Program-made: the position numbers and the translations under genes
DNA from: Neoceratodus forsteri
Lineage: Eukaryota; Chordata; Ceratodontiformes; Ceratodontidae
Assembly (NCBI GenBank): GCA_016271365.2
Contig: CM057450.1
Location: 1,804,701,967-1,804,765,966 of the forward strand
Length of the DNA: 64,000 nt
Direction: 5' to 3'
The notes under the pieces: generated by a model
What the model was told of the DNA's origin: nothing
The model's database searches: none
The model's input: the letters and a program-made list of their open reading frames with translations, nothing else
Shown here: positions 44,040-56,317 of the stretch, piece by piece
Position numbering within the stretch: position 1 is the stretch's first letter
Layout: each line of letters opens with the position of its first letter

Positions 44040-45653
44040 GTCATCTCTGAGAAACCCAAGAAGAAAACCGGGCCCACTGGGTTTAAACACTGCAGTGAGT
44101 GTGGGGAGGTCTTTGCTAAGGCCGATCCCACACCACCTGTGTTTTTTTGTCTGGGGTTTGAACACCTCGATACAGACTGCTAAATTTGTAAAAATTTTCC
44201 TAAGTCTAACCTCGAGAAGAGATTAGGTAGACTTAGGGAAAAGCAGGCCGAGACGTCCGCTGACCCGGATGGCCAGCCCGGTTCGGTTCCGACCGACTCA
44301 GAAGGAGTGCCCTCTGACCAGGGCGATACTTCTTTGGGCAAGAGGAGAGCTGATCCTGAGGGGTCGGTTCCTACAGAAAGGAAATGCAAAGAGAAATCGA
44401 CCGGTTCGGATCCAGAGGTTCATGTTCCGAACGCCGAGGAAATAGCCAGAGCGATTCAGATTGTGGAATCGCTTCACCTGGTTCCGACCGATCTGGCACC
44501 TTTTGGCAGGGGTTCGGTCGGTTCCCCCGGTTCAAGATTATGCCCTTGAAAACTTTTATGAACCGGAGTTTGAGGAGGTGGGGGAGTTTGAAGATGATGG
44601 TGGTGATGGTGAAAGTCTGGATGTGCCTGTGGAACTGGACATCTCCCCAGACAGACCTTCTTGTGTTTCTCCTCCTAGGCTTTCTGAGTCCCCTCCCCAC
44701 TATCTGTTTTACAGAAAAGTGGCTGAAACCCTCCGGCTTCCTATGGAGGAGGCAGTGGAGGATCAAGAGGAGCCTGATTATGTGGAAATGATGGACATCC
44801 CCGAGCCCAGGAGACTATCTATTCCCCTTCACAAATCCTTTGGGAAGCAGACACAAAAAATCCTAACGTCTCCCAATTCTGTACCTCCTGTTGACAGAAG
44901 GATGGACAAGAGGTATACACTATCAGGCTCAGATAGGAGTTTTTCTACCAACAGTGCAGCCATTTTGGGGTAGTGCAGGCTGTTGCCTGTGACAAGGTAA
45001 ATATTCCCTTGGCTTCACACCCCCCAAACAAAGACTCCAGGAAGATGGGTGCCATGGCAAAGAAGCAATACATGGCATCTTCTTTGGGTCTCAGGCAGGC
45101 GAACTATATGGCCTATACAGCCAGGTACCAGAAGTCCAGGTGGGACACTGTACTATCACTGGCTAAACAGGCCTCACCCCAGCTGGCCAAGGAGCTGGAG
45201 GAGGTGGCTGCTGATGGGATTGAGGCATCAAAGGTACAATTTCATGCTGCTGTGGACTCCAATTGTGTGTCATCAAGAGTCATGGCTACATCTGTGGCTC
45301 TTCAGAGGATGGCTTGGCTCAGATGTACTAGTCTGTCACGGGACACCCAGGCTAAGGTCATGGTGGGTAATTCTCTGTTTGGGGAGCAGACAGAGAATTA
45401 CATGAAGAAAATGGATGAGTACATGACCACTTATAGGAGTGCTTAGGCCAAGGAGAGGCAGACAACTCCTCAAAGGCAGCAATCTAGGGGCAGGGGCAGG
45501 CCTTATCATAGGCCTTTTTACCAAGCAGCACAGGCCTCTTCTCCCTTTTCACAGAGGGGGTTCTTCAGAGGGAGAGGCAGAAGGGGGATGAGCAGGGCTG
45601 CATCCACCCCTCAGCCTAAGGACCCTGCCAAGCAGACACCTTGATGGGTCTGC
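44040..45653 (+). pseudogene. DIRS B gag-like ORF1
   Basis: Pieces in order: EKPKKKTGPTGFKHCSECG with a Cys-x2-Cys knuckle (~44052-44108), CKNFPKSNLEKRLGRL-like (~44188-44240), DGQPGSVPTDSEGVPSDQGD, and an acidic middle (EFEEVGEFEDDGGDGE). Then SESPPHYLFYRKVAETLRLP, MDKRYTLSGSD, MAKKQYMASSLGLRQANY, a segment ending VQFHAAVDS, FGEQTENYMKKMDEY, and a Gly/Arg-rich end (~45484-45600). A TAG at 45445 and frameshifts (~44540, ~44965) break it. This copy gives the uninterrupted version of the sites where copy A carries SINEs. Confidence 0.82.
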
Positions 45654-45711
45654 CCAGGTCGACTCTCCTATCCCTGTAGGGGGCAGGCTGGCTTACTTTG
45701 TCCAGGACTGG

Positions 45712-47533
45712 ATGTCTGTTACCTCAGACAAGTGCGTCCTGGAAGTAGTAATCCAGGGACTGGTTCTCAGCTTCAAAAAATTTCTGAAGATGAGAGCCAG
45801 ATCATTTCCACCTGCAGGTCTCTCCGAAACCCTTGCCCTAGAGGCAGAGGTTTCATCTCCTCTGGCTTTACGAGCCATAGAGAGAGTTTCTACCCTACAC
45901 TGGGGCAAAGGTCTGTACTCCAGGTACTTCCTTACCACAAAAAAGACAGGGGAGTGGCGGCCCATCCTAGATCTAAGAAACCTGAACAAGCATCTTTTAA
46001 AACCAAAGTTCAAGATGGTGACTCTGGTAATAATTCTTCCCTCTCTAAGGCCAGGGGACTGGCTAGCCTCCCTGGACCTCAAAGATGCCTACTTTCACAT
46101 TCCCATCAGATGCTCCCACAGAAAGTACCTCAGGTTCAAGTTGCCCTCAGGCCATTACCAGTTCAAAGCAATGCCCTGCGGTCTAACATCAGCTCCAAGG
46201 GGTTTCACAAAGTGCCTGGCAGTAGTAGTTGCCTTTCTAAGAAGGCAAAAGATTTCCATTTTTCCATATCTGGATGACTGTCTCATAGTAGGTCAGTCTC
46301 CAGACCAAGTCAAGTCAGAAATGCAAGTGCTCACTTCTCTGGGATTTCTTCTCAACCTTCCCAAGTCAGTTCTCGAACCAATGCAGCTCCTTACCTTTAT
46401 AGGAGCAGAGCTAGATACTGTCAAAGCAAGGGCCTTTCTTCCGCTGGAAAGGGCAAGAGTTCTTATAGAACTGGCTTCTTCCTTCAGCCGTCAGGTTTCC
46501 CGACCAGCAAGGCACTTCCTTCAGCTCTTGGGCCACATGGCAGCTTCTACAACAGTGGTCCAAGGGACGAGATTTCAGATGAGGGACATTCACTTCCATC
46601 TGATGGCCTTTGGGTCCCAAAAGAAGGACCTTCTTGCCAAACTGATTCCAGTGACTTGGACACTTATCCAAGCTCTTCAGTGGTGGCAGCATCAGGTCAA
46701 TTTAAGGCAAGGGGTCCCATTTGTCACTCAGTCTTATTTGGTGGTCCTTACCACGGATGCTTCCCTTTTGGGGGTGGGGAGCTCATCTGGGAGCTCTCAC
46801 AGCCCAGGGACTGTGGTCCCCTCAGGAGTCCCTTCTTCATATCAATCTCCTGGAACTCAGGGCAGTTTTTCTGGCCCTTCAAGCTTTCTCTCAGTCTGTG
46901 CAGAACAAGGTAGTTCAGGTCTGAACAGACGACACCACCACCTTGTGGTACATCAACAAGCAGTGAGGCACTCGGTCTATGGCCTTGTGCACAGAGGCCA
47001 TGAAATTGTGGTCCCTGGCCTATTCCCTGCAGGTCTTTCTGATAGCAGTCCACCTTCCAGAGAAGGACAGTGTGCTAGCAGATGCACTGAGCAGGATCTC
47101 CCAGGGCCATCATGAATGGTCCCTGGACCCCTTAGTTTTGAAAGTAATTTTCTCAAGGTGGGGCACTCCAGAGATAGAACTCTTTGCAGCCCCAGACAAT
47201 CATCAACTTCCTCTGTTTTGTTGCAGACCCCCAGTCTTGGGTTCAGTCCCTCTGGATGCTCTGGCGTTGAACTGGGAAGGGAAATTTCTGTATGCCTTCC
47301 CTCCCTTTCCTCTTCTGTTCAAAGTTCTAGTCAAGATAAGGTCACAACCTTGCAAAGTGATTATTGCTCCAGAATGGGTCAGACAGCCTTGGTACACCCT
47401 GTTGCTGTCTCTAGCAGTCCATCTTCCCCTGTCTCTTCCCAGGAATTACAACCTGTTAACCTCCTCTGAGGGGAGGATTTGGTACCCCAATCTTCGGTCT
47501 CTCAATCTCAGGGCATGGCTCTTGAAGAGTTAA
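45712..47533 (+). pseudogene. DIRS B RT-RNase H-methyltransferase ORF
   Basis: RT: KKTGEWRPILDLRNLNKHLL (~45940), DWLASLDLKDAYFHIPI, MPCGLTSAPR, catalytic PYLDDCLIVG (~46265-46294). Linker with ARAFLPLERARVLIELA and RHFLQLLGHMAA (~46420-46640). RNase H starts at LTTDAS (46747) and shifts frame near 46765, resuming as LELRAVFLAL and later DALSR. A TGA near 46964 matches Gly in A. The methyltransferase-like domain (RWGTPEIELFAAPDNHQLPL, WEGKFLYAFPPFPLLFKVL, IIAPEWVRQPWY) ends at 47533. RT is open; RNase H is broken. RT has Cys after YLDD where A has Trp. Confidence 0.88.
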
Positions 47534-47559
47534 GAGTATGCAGATTTACATCTGTCTCA

Positions 47560-48571
47560 GGGGGTTCTGGATATTCTCAAAGCTTCTTGAAAACCCTCCA
47601 CCAGAAAGACTTATAACTCCAAATAGAAAAGATTCAGCATTTGGTGTTCTAAGAGGCATATTTCTCCAGGCACTGCTGAATTGCCTACAGTTTTGGATCA
47701 TATGGTCCATCTTAATGGCCTAGGCCTCAGACCAGCTACTCTCAAGGTACACTTGTGAGCTGTTTCTGCTTTTCTGTCAGTGGGTAAGTCCTCCTCACTA
47801 TCATCTCATTCTGTGTTCTGTACATTTTTCAAGGGATTGCTTCATACCAATCCTCCCTTCAGGGTTCCTGCCCCTGCCTGCGACTTCAATGTTTGCATTG
47901 CTCAGCTGATGCAACCTCCCTTTGAGCCTGTGTCCTCAGCAGAGCTTAAGTACTTGACTTGGAAAACTGTGTTTTTGGTAGCCATTACCTCTGCCAGACG
48001 TATCAGTGAACTGCAAGTCCTGTCAGTGGAACCTGATTTTATCTCTTTCCATAGAGATTAAGTGGTCCTTAGAACCAATAGGAGGTTCTTGCCCAAAGTG
48101 GTTTCAGACTTCCACATGAATCAGTCTTCATCTCTTCCTGTCTTCTTCACTGATCATTCTTCCTCAGGAGAGAGGAGGCTACACAGTTTAGATGTTAAAA
48201 GAGCCCTTGGCTACTACATGGAGTGTACCAAGGGTCACAGGTTTGATTCCCTCCAGTTGTTCCTCACTTATGGAGAAGTGGGAAAGGGCAAACCTGCCAC
48301 CAAGAGAACTATTGCCAGGTGGATTGTGTCTTGTATACAATTCTGCTATGAAAAACTGGGAAAGAGTCCACCCTCAGGCCTGAGGACTCACTCTACAAGA
48401 GGTACAGCTGCTTCCCTGGCTGCTGCCAGAGATATCCCTCTGTTAGAAATTTGTCAAGCAGCCACCTGGAAAACGGTCCATACCTTTACCAAGCATTACT
48501 CTCTGGATATCCAGGCTAGGAGTGATGCTCGGTTTGGCACAGCAGTACTTCAGAGCCTATTCCCAAAGTAG
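47560..48571 (+). pseudogene. DIRS B tyrosine recombinase, broken
   Basis: Collinear with the open recombinase of copy A. An extra A near 47531 shifts the frame. TGA near 47588 replaces the CGA of copy A (a CpG transition), TAG near 47622 replaces Trp, TGA near 47757 replaces Ser, and TAA at 48059-48061 replaces Lys. Catalytic Arg (SARRISEL ~47990), HSTRG (~48390) and KHYSLD (~48495) codons are still present. It would not make a full protein. Confidence 0.88.
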
Positions 48572-48604
48572 GTTCTCTCCCTCCTCCATGGAGGTACTGC
48601 TTAG

Positions 48605-48706
48605 TAGTCTGCAGATAGTCAGAGTACAGCAAGACTTCATGTTGTTTGAAGAAAAAATTACTCACCTTAGTAATTGTGTTTCTTCTAATGGAGTCTTGCT
48701 GTATTC
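48605..48706 (+). repeat. DIRS B internal complementary region
   Basis: Nearly identical to 36540-36641 and complementary to both outer ends of the element. Confidence 0.88.
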
Positions 48707-48954
48707 TGACCTCCCTCCCTCCCTGCCGCCCCTCTCAGAACCTGTTTCGGGAAGTGGGTGGGCAGGTGCAGTGTTGCACCCCAGAGGTGCTTCTTACACA
48801 TCCTCCTTTTTTATTTGGGTGTCTTGTTGTATTGTTATCCTTATTTGGAGTGGTTTTGGGTTTTGTGTTTCCTGACTTGTCTTCCTTAGGAATCCTAAAC
48901 TCTTTGTTGCCAGTTGGCTAGTTAAAAATGTTACAATTTCCACATAGTATAGTT

Positions 48955-49167
48955 TGTGAGTTTTTGCTCGTAAGAATCTGACGGTTGGGTTTCAAAGGGT
49001 TGCAGACAGACCTCAACCAAGCTCGAGCTCAGCGTTCTACGCACTGCATAGAAAATTAACCCTATGTTCTCCGGAGCAGTTTAAAGGCTGGAGCTAACTG
49101 CAGATAGTCAGAATACAGCAGGACTCCATTAGAAGAGACACAATTACTAAGGTGAGTAATTTTTCCT
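48955..49167 (+). repeat. DIRS B right inverted terminal repeat
   Basis: Reverse complement of the left repeat plus the right-end extension AATTACTAAGGTGAGTAATT, as in copy A. Confidence 0.88.
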
Positions 49168-49330
49168 TGTGTGCTCATTGGTCTGTCAGGGACAAGCCCA
49201 CTGTAGATTGCTCTGCATTGGACTCGTCCCTTGCACACCTCTGAAATGTTCTACTGCAAGGTGTTTCTTGCACACGTGCAAGGGAACATAATAAATGGGA
49301 ATGATGATCATGGTGCTTTGTTGGCAAAAG
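49168..49330. repeat. Distal end of palindromic repeat unit, copy 1
   Basis: CCTCTGAAATGTTCTACTGC, then CTTGCACACGTGCAAGGGAACATAA in form, resembles 55492-55553 of copy 2 (CCTCTGAAATGTGCTACACA and following). It lies just beyond DIRS B, suggesting that DIRS B split the unit. Confidence 0.55.
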
Positions 49331-50439
49331 ACTTTTCCCAACCTTATGTTGAGACATAGTGATAGTGAACCAGGGAGGTACAATTTACGTAGAACAATCA
49401 ATATGTATCAGTAAATTGCAACATGAAGTCAGATACTAATAAATATTAAGCACACTGTAATTTAGGAACCCATTACGAAGAAGTAAAGGAAAATTTTTCC
49501 TTAATTAATATTTGTAAACTGGTTGGAAACATGAACAGTACAATCAGACAAATAACTGATCACGGAACGCGGGAAAAAAATCTGTCATTCATGTAAGTGT
49601 ACTTTGTTCTAGTCTGCAAAATAAATGCTTGGATACTCTGTACAGTAGATACCACAAGAAAAACTAATAAGAGGGAGACACAAAATCTAATTCATTTTCA
49701 TAGACGCCGAAACCTTTGACAGCTCAAAATAAAATGATGTGTGCTTGGTGCAAGGACAGCAGATGGTACCAAGAACACAAACCGGCACCTCACACAAAAC
49801 TGGCAAGCTCACTTTTCAGAAGTGAAAACCAGAAAATTAAATGATGCGGCTCCTGTAACAGCCATATTGTGGAACTGAATACATTAACAATATAAAGGAT
49901 CACACATTTTACATATTATTAATCATGTGGACACACATACAATGTTAAAAAATGACTGGACACATTTGATAGTGTGGTATTCATTTTTATTTTTCTGTGG
50001 TCAGAATCCTGACTGAATGAATGAAAGGACCATAACTGCTGAGCAGTGTGTACTGCGGTGCATGGCAGCCCAGGAAGCAGACATGATGACGTGGGGGGAA
50101 ATGCAGTACCACATTGCCTGAGCTAGGGAGGGTGACAGGATTTTCTGCACTTTCTTAGGTACTCCTATTTGTCCTCAGTAACTGTGTTTGTGCCGTTTAT
50201 GTATTTATTGATTAGTTTGTTTTTTATTTATACTTTAGTTTACAGTGAAGATTTGTTTTAATAGGTGATGGTTTCTTTTCAGGTCATACAGCAACTGTTC
50301 CTGCATGAGTAACATAGCCCCCGCCCCCCCGAAGCCTGTATTTGGATCTGATAATGTTTTCATGTAGTGTTTCTTGTCAGTTATATTAGGTTTTGATGTA
50401 TGTCAGTCCTGAATTAATATTTTCTAGAAGGAGTCAACA
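49331..50439. other. Unassigned sequence
   Basis: AT-rich, no gene or repeat recognised. Short C-run at 50320-50330. Confidence 0.4.
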
Positions 50440-52813
50440 CTATGCTGTGTGTTTAATACTGAACTGTCATCTGGATGGATTAAGAATTGCTGGTATGTTT
50501 GTAGACTCTCTGAGTGACCACTTACCCACATTCGTGGTATGGAAGAACAACTTTCCGACCCCTCCACCCAGAGTATTCTAGGCCAGAGACTACTCTAAAT
50601 TTGACCCATGTTCCTTTCGTAACACCCTTACTGAGGTTAACTGGGAGCAAATTTGTACAGCCCCGAACCGTGACACAGCTGTTGATTTCTTCATCAACAA
50701 CTTCATGTCTGCTGACAACAAACATGCCCTTAAAAAAAAGATCAGGGTTAAAGGTCAGGAAGCCAGGTGGATCACTAGAGATCTGAGGATGCTCATGAGA
50801 GAAAGGGATAGGGCATGGGGAATGTTTAAATCATCGGACCTCAACACCAACTGGCAGTACTATAGGAGACTCAGAAATAGATACAAAGCCAAGTCAAAAA
50901 AAGCTAAAAAGATACATTTCCGGCGCATTCAGAATAGCAACCTATCAAACCCCCAAAAATTCTGGGCCCAAATAAATACCCTTATCAAGGGGCACACCAA
51001 ACAAGTAGGGGGTGACATTGCTGTGAATGGAATCCAGTACACGCCCGTGATGAGGCTGTCAAGGCTTTTAACGTATTCTTCACAGAGCTTGATAAATTCA
51101 AGACCTGTGCTCTGGGCTGACAAGTCCACCCCCAGACCCCAAAATAGGTAGCTCTAGTATCCCAGACTTCTACTTAGTTACTAGTGCTGAAGTCTGAAAA
51201 CTACTAAAGGGAATCAAACCTGATGGAACAAGGGGATATGACAATTTAGAACCCAAGCTACTCAATATTGTAGCCTCAGTTATTGCTGCACCACTTTCCT
51301 GGTTAATTAACCAACCCCTCCTAGAAGGAAAAGTTCCCTCACTGTGGAAAGTGGCCTTGGTCACACCAATCCATAAAGGTGGATCCAGAGAGCCAGTGGA
51401 AAACTACCGCTCAATATCATTTCCACTCAACACTAAGTAAAGTGTTGGAGAGGGTGGTATACAGTCAGGTGATGGAGTATGTGGAGAGACGTAATATCTT
51501 CACCGCCGCCCAACATGGCTTCCAAAAGAACCATGGAACAGACACAGCCCTGATTAAACTCACCACAGACATATTCACTGCACTAGATAAGGGAAAGCTC
51601 ATTGGTGCGATCTTTATAGATCTTAACAAAGCATTTGATCTGGTAGACCACAAAGTGCTCCTGGAAAAAACGAAACAGCTTGGTCTTGACAGTCTGGCAG
51701 TGCAGTGGTTCACTGACTACCTCCAGGAAAGGTCCCAACTAGTTAGATGGCAGGGTATCATATCAGAAAAGTACCCTATAAGAGATTGTATCCCTCAGGG
51801 ATCTATCCTGGGACCACTACTATTCTCTTTATTTATAAACGAACTCCCTTCCTTCTGTAATAACCCAAAGTTCACTCTCTATGCAGACGATATAGTGCTT
51901 TATAGAACCTCAGAGGACCCACATGACCTAAATAGAAAGCTTTCTATTGACCTCCAGAACTTGGAGGATTGGTTGAATAAAAATAAACTTGTCCGAAATA
52001 GTAAAAAAAAAAAAAAACAAAGGGATGCTGTTTGGGCCAAAAAGTCTTGGGTCAACCAGAGCTGATAAACTGATTCTCTCACTAATGTCCGGAGCAAGGG
52101 TTGAGGTAACCAATTCAGTTTCCTACCTAGGACTTGACATAGACCAGGAACTCGCCTTCACAACCCACATTGAACAGCTAACAAAAGCCCTAAACCAAAA
52201 GATTGGCCTCCTCCACCTCCTCAGTCCCTATCTTACCCAGGGCTCACGTGTCAGGGCAGAGTTACTTTGGGCAAAAAAGAAAAGTAGGCCACTAAGGTCC
52301 TCGAGCAGACAGCTCCTCGAGGATCCCCGGGTGATGTCCTCCCAAGGGTCTAGGGCATTCTCAGCCATCATTCCCTCCATCTGGAACGAGTTGCCATCAA
52401 ATCTCCAAGATTGCGAATCACTAGGGGGCTTCAAAAAGGGTTTAAAGATGCACCTACTGGAGCGAACTCAATGCACTTGTAATCGTTGACATCTCAACTA
52501 TTATGCAGTTGTCATAATGAAATCATTCTGAGAATGAGAATGTTTGATTGTGAAAATAGGCTTGTCAATATTAATCTGTCAGTGTAGTATGTATCTAAAA
52601 TGTTCCCCACTAAATGCATTAGAATTTATATGTTAAACCCTTCTGTATATGATACCCTGTGCTGTATATTACTATAATAATTGTACGTTGAACTCTTCTA
52701 TATATGATTCCCTGTGCAGTATATGTAATTAATTCCGGGTTGCCCCTGAAAAAAGGTCCACTGCAGGACTCAGTGGGCCTACCTGGTCACCAAAATTTAA
52801 ATAAATAAATAAA
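50440..52813 (+). mobile_element. Jockey-type LINE, 5'-truncated
   Basis: Plus-strand LINE from the end of its endonuclease to a 3' tail CTACCTGGTCACCAAAATTT plus (AAAT)n at 52772-52813. Tail and RT resemble the LINE at 9118-13340. The 5' truncation point is near 50440. No target duplication found. Confidence 0.8.
50470..52489 (+). pseudogene. LINE endonuclease C-terminus and RT
   Basis: Pieces: IAGMFVDSLSDHLPTFVVW (50491-50547, catalytic SDH), connector VKGQEARWITRDLRMLMRER, then KFWAQINTLIKG. RT: ESQWKTTAQYHF-like decayed start, QHGFQKNHGTDTALIKLT, GAIFIDLNKAFDLVDHKVLL (~51604-51660), CIPQGSILGPLLFSLFINEL (~51788-51847), YADD box LYADDIVLY (51874-51900), and SYLGLDIDQELAF. A run of A (~52003-52017) causes a frameshift. 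A deletion near 52264 joins RAELLW to the C-terminal WNELPSNLQDCESLGGFKKG. Stops near 50580 and 51150. Confidence 0.82.
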
Positions 52814-53689
52814 TATGTGCAGCACACAGTGATCTAATGTTCTTTCACTGAATCACTAAGCACAATGTGTATGTCTTAGAGAAAAATGTCAATTCAGTAC
52901 CGATACTTGTAAACCTAATATACTCTAAACGTTAAACCTCATCTACGTGATGAAACAGTGCATTAATTCATTGTTCAGCAGATCTAAATACAGGCTGCAC
53001 ATTGGAAAAGAAAACATCCCGTCTCACTTGTTCCAAAGCCTGTTTTACTCAGGCGGGAACAGTTGTTGTCTGAGCTAATAACAATGAAATAGATTATTAA
53101 AAGGCTATTTCAGCATGTAAAACAAGTCTTCCTTGCAATCTAAAGAAAAGTAAGCTTGAGTGTCAGCAGTTAATGTCCTTGAGTTCATGTAGGGGGCATA
53201 GGAAATGTAAAGCAATAAATAAATCAAGTGTCTACATTCACAATTCAAACATTGATTTAAGGCTATAGTCACTGTAGTTAAAAACAAGCATCTGTCAGTG
53301 CCGAATGTTGGCTTGCTGGCATTGGCATTGATAGTGCAGGAGTTAAAGAGATGCATAATAGGAATGGCAATGAAGTACTGAACTAATGCCAACCCCCCTG
53401 CAGAGACTGAAAGGCACTGGGGGTGTGCCTTTGGGCCATCTGCCATAACGCTTAAGCCTTTTCACCTCATTTTCGGCCCTTATGCTCACCCCATCATAAG
53501 AAAATAAGCTGAGATCGGTGCAGTATAGGACAATGGGGTGAACGTTAGGGCCAAAGACACCAAGGCACACCACGTTGCCTGTCAGTGACTGCAGGGTGGG
53601 GGGTGGAATGCCGTGAGCATTACGGCTGACAAACCCAAGTCACACCCTTGACGCCTGTCAGTCTCTACAGGGTGGGGTGTTACAGTTGA
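52814..53689. other. Unassigned sequence
   Basis: No gene recognised. 53570-53690 has two copies of a TGTCAGTSWCTRCAGGGTGGGG-type motif (~53581 and ~53656) leading into the palindromic array, so it may be the 5' part of that repeat unit. Confidence 0.35.
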
Positions 53690-53715
53690 AAACCCTAACA
53701 CCCCTGGTGTTTGTA

Positions 53716-54540
53716 GTATTTTTGCTCCAGATTTTCAGCGTGGACTTTTTGGGACCCCACCTCATGAACAGTTGCACTATCATTTCATTACTCAATCCCG
53801 AAAGGTGATCTCACATAGCGACTGTGCGATTCGGCGCCACAGGTGCACAAACACAGTTTGGGCAGGATGTGAAAAATGACAGCTGTACTGTTAATGAGGA
53901 GGTGTGAAAAAATGGCAGTGTTGAAAATCTGGAGTGAAAATATGAAAAATTGGCTAAGTTACGAGTGTGCGTAGAAACTGCGCAACACACACCAGTAACG
54001 CAATCAGTTGTTGGAATTTTTTCACTAAATTTTCAACAAGGGCATTTTGGGACCTCCCCTCATGAACAGTGGCACTGTGATTTTGTTAATCTGTCCCAAA
54101 AGTTGATTTCCCACAGCGACTGTGCCATTCTGCGCAACAGGTGCGAAAACACATTTCAGGCAGGATGTGAACAATGACTGCTATACTGTTCATGAGGTGT
54201 GAAAAAATGGCAATGTTGAACATTGGGAGTGAAAATATTAAAAAATTGGTGAAGTTACAAACGTGCGTAGAAACGGTGCAACACACACACATAACACAGT
54301 CATTTTTTGGGAATTTTTTCACCAAATTTGCAACGTGGGCTTTTTGGGACCTCACCTCATGAACAGTGGCACTGTCATTTCATTAATCGGTCCAGAAAGG
54401 TGATTTCGTGCAGCAACCGCAAAATCAACCTTTTGGGACTGAGTAATGAAATGACAGTGACATGTTCACAAGGTGGAGTCCCAAGCATCATGTTGAAATT
54501 TGTGGACAAAATTCTAAAATAACTGAAAATATGCGACATT
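53716..54540. repeat. Tandem array of three palindromic monomers (array 2)
   Basis: Same monomer as array 1, anchors near 53735, 54033 and 54330 (periods ~298 and 297). The last monomer (~54328-54500) is the most perfect palindrome, with ~75-nt arms around GCAGCAACC. Monomers within this array are no more alike than to those of array 1, judged by eye. Confidence 0.9.
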
Positions 54541-55560
54541 AGTTGAAACTCCCATTGACAGCCATTATACTGCTTACCTTTAATTCTTCAGTTTGTCCCA
54601 CTCTACAGAAGATCGCTGCTCTCGACCTCCGGAGGTAAGTATGAGGTAATGGGGGGTGCGAGAAGGTGGGTGCTCAGTGGTAGGGTGGGGATGGCAGAGG
54701 GGGCAGTGGGGAGACTATGAGGGACTGTTTTCTTTTTTGAAGATTAGAAAAACACCGGGGGATAGTTTTCTTAATTTACAGTTTAAAAGAAAACAACAAC
54801 AAAAAAACTTTTGGGCACACTGTGGTGGGCTCCCAGTGTGCCATATGAGTTTGAGGGGAAGGAGACATGATACCGATGTGGATTGGGCACCCCGTCAGCA
54901 GAGAAAGTGAGCTTGGTGGGTGAGAGGAAACATGATGCTGATAAGGATTTGGCACTCCCCGTCGGCAAAGACAGTGAGCTTGGGGGTTGGGGGGCATCTG
55001 ACACTGGGACTGGGCATCCCGGTGTGGAAAAATAAATATATAAAAAAGGTATCTGGGACACTTGGGTGGGCTTCCAGTGTGCCGCAGTGTGTGTGTGTTG
55101 GGAGGGAGGATGCATGCCAAATTGGGGATTGGGCACCCCGATGTAAGCTTTCCAGGGAGTGTGTGGTGGGTGGCAGGAGCAGCAAGTGTGGAATGTCACA
55201 CAGGGGCTGATTTATTTATTGAAATGTTTTGCCAGGAAAGGCACAGTGAACAAACAAGTTGCTGTCGCAGAGCAAGTCCCAAGGACAAGCGTGCTCGGCA
55301 TGGCAGAAGGACAATGATGTTGAGGAGGGGAGATGTCACTGCAATGATGAAACTGTCTGTGATTGCAGCAGCAGATTCATTTTCAACTCTTTGTAGCTCT
55401 CTTTGAAGCTGCAAGCGCCAACGTGCTCACTGATTGGCGGTAAGGATGCACCCGCTAAAAGCGTCCCCTGCATTACTTGGCAGCACTGACATACCTCTGA
55501 AATGTGCTACACACAAGATGTTGCTTGCACATGTGCGCAAGCCAACATAAAAAAATGATT
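54541..55560. repeat. 3' segment of palindromic repeat unit, copy 2
   Basis: CCATTGACAGCCATTATACT, ACAGAAGATCGCTGC and GAGGTAAGTATGAGGTAA correspond to copy 1. A G-rich block (54651-54720) and GC hairpins follow: 54813-54842, and ATTGGGCACCCCGAT-type repeats at ~54882, ~54945 and ~55130. It ends near 55560 with the CTGAAATGTGCTAC segment. A TTTATTTATTG tail at ~55211 could mark an extra LINE-type insertion. Confidence 0.65.
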
Positions 55561-56169
55561 AAACTCCCTCTGTAAGCTCTAGATATGTTTAGGGAAATGC
55601 ATACACAGATGGAACAATGTTTTATTTTTACACTCATGCACTACTTACTAGCTGCAGCTTCTTGAATGTAGGTTCTTTTATTTATGAGAGATCCTTTCTA
55701 TATTCACAAATCATGCAATACCTATGAGGTTTTAACATCTAGGATCCCCACAGTCTATCACTTATTTTACTTTATGTTGCAATGTGCAGTGACAGCAAAG
55801 GTCATAAGTTCAAATCCCACCACATAATCAATACTGCTCTCCTTATCAACATACTTTACATATTTTTTTTAAAAAAGGCAAAAATATCTTGCATTTTGAT
55901 TGTATACACAGTATATACAAATAAACCATTTACTGGAGACAAAAAAGCACACAGTTATGTGAAGAAATTGATAGTAGCCCATGATACCTACAGTGTGTAC
56001 TAAAGATGTTAAAACCCTACATTGGCATAACTGTAATGAATGGCATGAGTACCAGACGTGAAAACTGTGGCACTTCTGACCAGTAGTAAATATTTTTTGA
56101 AGCAAGGACTGTGATAAATATAAAATGCAACATATGTAGTGAAACATATGAATGAACACCATGTTTTTG
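55561..56169. other. Unassigned, includes probable CR1 3' UTR edge
   Basis: AT-rich, no gene recognised. The CR1 on the minus strand should end somewhere between ~56100 and 56320. I could not see a clear terminal motif. Confidence 0.35.
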
Positions 56170-56317
56170 GATCTTCGTACTTTGAATGTTGTCTTGCTAA
56201 TTTATTTCTCTCCATCATTGGCAACAGTTATCCCTTTACTTGGTATTACTTGGTATGAAAGAACAGAAGAAGGCCAGAGCCCATCAAGACTGTTCCCCAC
56301 ACTATGTGGGACATTAT

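Larger units (their letters stand above)
43494..49167 (+). mobile_element. DIRS retrotransposon copy B
   Basis: Same family and orientation as copy A, with the same architecture: left repeat 43494-43670, gag 44040-45653, RT-RNase H-methyltransferase 45712-47530, recombinase ~47560-48571, internal complementary region 48605-48706 and right repeat ~48955-49167. It lacks the two SINEs found in copy A and keeps the ~216-nt RT-RNase H linker that A lost, but its recombinase and RNase H carry stops and frameshifts. It appears inserted in the palindromic repeat unit. Confidence 0.93.
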
